Below, piece by piece: positions 6,121 through 7,564 of a stretch of 7,564 nt of DNA. The DNA lies in NCBI GenBank assembly GCA_005878635.1, contig VBLS01000011.1:1-7564 (forward strand). The letters run 5' to 3'. Position 1 is the stretch's first letter, and each line of letters begins with the position of its first letter. Source of the stretch: Methanobacteriota archaeon. GTDB lineage: Archaea > Thermoplasmatota > Thermoplasmata > RBG-16-68-12. Under the pieces are notes generated by a model. The model saw only the letters and a program-made list of their open reading frames with translations. It did not search any database and was not told the origin of the DNA. Both the position numbers and the translations under genes were made by a program.

Positions 6121-6131
6121 ATAAAAGGGCT
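6121..6131 (-). promoter_or_regulatory. BRE/TATA promoter of the radical SAM gene
   Basis: The minus strand reads AGCCCTTTTAT, with a TATA core centred about 30 bases before the ATG at 6094. An identical 11-mer occurs at 6439-6449 in front of the small membrane-protein gene. It sits in the 49-base gap after that gene's stop, and its T-run could also help end the upstream transcript. Confidence 0.6.
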
Positions 6132-6143
6132 TCGCCGGTGGGA

Positions 6144-6404
6144 CTACTTGTTTCCCCAGCGGCCTATGACGATGATGAAGACGATCATCACGACGGTCAG
6201 GACGACGGCGGTGACCACGCCCTGCGCCCAGCCGCCCCAGTCGCCCGCGGTGCTTGTCGCGCCCAACTTGATGTTCGCCGCTGCGAGGCCACCGAGGACG
6301 ACGTTGTTCCACATCAGCGCGATGATGAAGCCGAATGCCGCGCCGAGGGATGCTGCAATCGTCTTTCGAACCTCTGCCATGGAGAGTTGCTTTTCCTCCG
6401 CCAT
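6144..6404 (-). CDS. Small two-helix membrane protein, DUF5654-like
   Basis: An 86-residue protein with a short charged cytoplasmic-type N terminus (MAEEKQLSMAEVRKTI). A first hydrophobic helix spans about residues 18-40 and contains the sequence ALMWNNVVLG. A Gly/Thr-rich loop with a GDWGGWAQG segment follows at 48-62, then a strongly hydrophobic second helix (about 62-81) and a GRWGNK end. The size, the two-helix layout, the MWN motif in the first helix and the archaeal setting resemble the DUF5654 family, whose function is not known to me. Both termini are likely on the same side of the membrane. The ATG at 6404 has a TATA box centred about 38 bases upstream, so a leader of roughly 8-12 bases is expected. 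The gene is transcribed divergently from the dehydratase. No partner is evident from context. The coding call is firm; the family name is recognition by eye. Confidence 0.82.
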   Translation of the reverse strand: MAEEKQLSMAEVRKTIAASLGAAFGFIIALMWNNVVLGGLAAANIKLGATSTAGDWGGWAQGVVTAVVLTVVMIVFIIVIGRWGNK

Positions 6405-6438
6405 ATTTTGCCCCGGGGGGCGGCGACTTGCCTACCCA

Positions 6439-6449
6439 ATAAAAGGGCT
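6439..6449 (-). promoter_or_regulatory. BRE/TATA promoter of the DUF5654-like gene
   Basis: The minus strand carries the same 11-mer, AGCCCTTTTAT, as the radical SAM promoter. Its TATA core is about 38 bases before the ATG at 6404, slightly farther than at the other genes, which implies a short 5' leader. It lies in the 127-base divergent gap shared with the dehydratase gene. Confidence 0.5.
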
Positions 6450-6488
6450 ATGTTTCACGGTGAAGGCCCTTGTCGCGGTGCGAAGAAC

Positions 6489-6495
6489 CTATAGT
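6489..6495 (+). promoter_or_regulatory. Candidate TATA box of the dehydratase gene
   Basis: CTATAGT on the plus strand is centred about 40 bases before the preferred GTG start at 6532, which would give a leader of roughly 13 bases. That leader would include GAGGAT, a possible weak ribosome-binding site. Short inverted repeats (GCCCGC at 6496-6501 with GCGGGC at 6511-6516) lie between this box and the expected transcript start but may only reflect GC-rich sequence. Confidence 0.4.
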
Positions 6496-6531
6496 GCCCG
6501 CCGGTCTCCCGCGGGCGGCGAGGATGTCCCG

Positions 6532-7476
6532 GTGGAACGAATCGAGGTGACGCTCCGCGATATCGACGCGGCCTTGCCGATCGTCCGAGAGGTTGGCCGG
6601 CATACGCCAACCGTCCCGTTCTCGGGAGACGAGGACGTGTGGCTCAAGCTGGAGAATCTCCAGCGACTCGGGGCGTTCAAGATCCGAGGGGTGTGGAACC
6701 GAATCTCCCAGCTCACGGACGCCGAACGTCGGCGGGGCGTGAGCACAATAAGCTCCGGAAATCACGGCCTTGCGGTCGCGTGGGCCGCGCGCCGCCTCGG
6801 GCTCCCTTGCACCGTGCGCGTCCCGGAGGGGGCCGTGGGCCGGAAGGTCGAAGCGATCCACGCCCAAGGTGCAAAGGTCTCGCCGTTGTCCCGGTCGGAC
6901 CTCATCGATGCACACGAGCGCGAGACGTGGCGGTCCTGGCCCTCCGCGTTCCTCCATCCCTTCGCCCATCCCGCGACAATCGCCGGACAGGGGACGATCG
7001 GCCGAGAGATCGCGGAGGACCTCCCCGAGGTCCGGACGGTCCTCGTGCCCGTCGGCGGAGGAGGACTCGTTTCAGGAATCGGAACGGCCATCAAAGGACT
7101 CGTGCCTCGGGCCCAGGTGTTCGGGGTCCAGGCGGAAGGCGCCGCGCCCCTTCCGGTGTCCTTGCGGACCCGCCAATCCTATCGGATCGATCGCCCGCAA
7201 ACGATCGCCGACGGCATCGGGATCGGGATGATCCTCCCGCCGATGATGGCGATCCTCAGTCGCGTCTTGGACGGCGCGTTCGTCGTGACGGATGCGGAGA
7301 TTCGCGGCGCGATGCGACGGCTCGCCCTCGAAGCGAAGATCGTCGCGGAGCCGGCCGGGGCCGCGGCCTTCGCGGCGTGGATTCGGTACCGGGACCAGCT
7401 GCGGCCCCCGATCGTCGCAGTGGTCTCCGGCGGCAACGTGGATCCGAACCTCCTCGCGGAAGTCGTCAAGGGATGA
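6532..7476 (+). CDS. PLP-dependent threonine/serine dehydratase-family enzyme (fold type II)
   Basis: A 314-residue cytoplasmic enzyme of the tryptophan-synthase-beta fold, expected to deaminate threonine to 2-oxobutyrate or serine to pyruvate, or possibly to racemise serine. The PLP-binding Lys50 is in LGAFKIRG (46-53). SSGNHG (74-79) contacts the cofactor and substrate. HPFAHPATIAGQGTIGREI spans 142-160. PVGGGGL (173-179) is the phosphate-binding glycine loop. ADGIG is at 226-230, EPAGAA at 273-278, and SGGN at 299-302 supplies the residue facing the pyridine nitrogen. The protein ends soon after this, so there is no C-terminal ACT regulatory domain, as in catabolic threonine dehydratases and serine racemases. 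The family's usual GNHAQG reads GNHGLA here, so substrate choice is uncertain. The GTG at 6532 is chosen because the family N terminus (VTLRDIDAALPIV, TP at 25-26) begins right after it. The frame is open far upstream, but that sequence is antisense to the membrane-protein gene. GTGs at 6460 and 6478 are less likely starts. Confidence 0.88.
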   Translation: MERIEVTLRDIDAALPIVREVGRHTPTVPFSGDEDVWLKLENLQRLGAFKIRGVWNRISQLTDAERRRGVSTISSGNHGLAVAWAARRLGLPCTVRVPEGAVGRKVEAIHAQGAKVSPLSRSDLIDAHERETWRSWPSAFLHPFAHPATIAGQGTIGREIAEDLPEVRTVLVPVGGGGLVSGIGTAIKGLVPRAQVFGVQAEGAAPLPVSLRTRQSYRIDRPQTIADGIGIGMILPPMMAILSRVLDGAFVVTDAEIRGAMRRLALEAKIVAEPAGAAAFAAWIRYRDQLRPPIVAVVSGGNVDPNLLAEVVKG

Positions 7477-7478
7477 GA

Positions 7479-7564
7479 TCAGCGCTGGGACTTTTCCTTC
7501 TCGAGGACTCGGACGTCCTCGATGCGGGCGCTCGGATATTGTCCCTTCGAGTCCTTCTCGAGTG
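7479..7564 (-). CDS. C-terminal end of an unidentified protein (5' truncated)
   Basis: A minus-strand frame runs from the window edge to a TGA at 7479-7481 and gives 27 residues plus the stop. It is hydrophilic and charged: LEKDSKGQYPSARIED, then VRVLEKEKSQR. The composition is protein-like and the stop lies two bases from that of the convergent dehydratase gene, the same tight convergent packing seen at 108-111. LEKD and LEKE are both encoded by an identical 11-base sequence (7495-7505 and 7552-7562), a small internal repeat. I do not recognise the family from this fragment. Confidence 0.5.
   Translation of the reverse strand, partial: LEKDSKGQYPSARIEDVRVLEKEKSQR

Noticed and set aside
4277..6124. 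Long plus-strand open frame of 615 codons opposite the radical SAM gene
   Set aside because: It is fully antisense to a gene with clear family motifs, is extremely rich in Arg, Asp, Val and His with no domain pattern, and reflects GC-rich codon bias on the other strand.
6454..6464. Short palindrome TTCACGGTGAA in the divergent promoter gap
   Set aside because: The stem has only 5 bp around one base, with no second copy seen; chance is a sufficient explanation without comparative data.
5977..6531. Upstream extension of the dehydratase frame to 5977
   Set aside because: The added residues are antisense to the radical SAM and membrane-protein genes and have no family similarity; the enzyme's N terminus begins near 6532.

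Overview
The window looks like archaeal chromosomal DNA from a GC-rich euryarchaeote, most likely a Thermoplasmatota-type lineage. Three things point to archaea. Most genes have a TATA-like box centred about 28-31 bases upstream of the start codon, the geometry of leaderless archaeal transcripts. One gene resembles the archaeal COG1031 radical SAM proteins with a C-terminal helix-hairpin-helix. One small membrane protein resembles the archaeal DUF5654 family. The lineage is an inference; no rRNA or taxonomic marker is present.

Layout, left to right. (1) The 3' end of a plus-strand gene with a degenerate C2H2-like zinc-finger tail (1-111) meets a minus-strand GNAT acetyltransferase (108-551), with their stop codons interlocked. 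(2) A minus-strand molybdenum/tungsten cofactor operon, moaB (1899-2399) then moeA (643-1902), is coupled by an ATGA overlap. A 9-bp perfect inverted repeat lies upstream of it. (3) A minus-strand SGNH/GDSL hydrolase (2484-4310) is built as a surface protein: signal segment, catalytic domain, three beta-sandwich-like domains, a C-terminal membrane anchor and a basic tail. (4) A minus-strand radical SAM enzyme (4469-6094) follows. (5) A minus-strand two-helix membrane protein (6144-6404) follows that. (6) A plus-strand PLP-dependent threonine/serine dehydratase-like enzyme (6532-7476) is transcribed divergently from the membrane protein. (7) The 3' end of an unidentified minus-strand gene (7479 to the window edge) converges on it.

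Only moaB and moeA clearly work together, in the final steps of molybdopterin activation and metal insertion. The other genes appear to be independent units, most with their own promoter. I see no mobile element, CRISPR array, tRNA or rRNA, and no stretch over 300 bases without a gene. I found no convincing new multigene system. The most interesting items are the anchored archaeal SGNH hydrolase, the radical SAM enzyme with a CX7CX2C cluster motif, and several promoter-proximal inverted repeats that may be regulatory.
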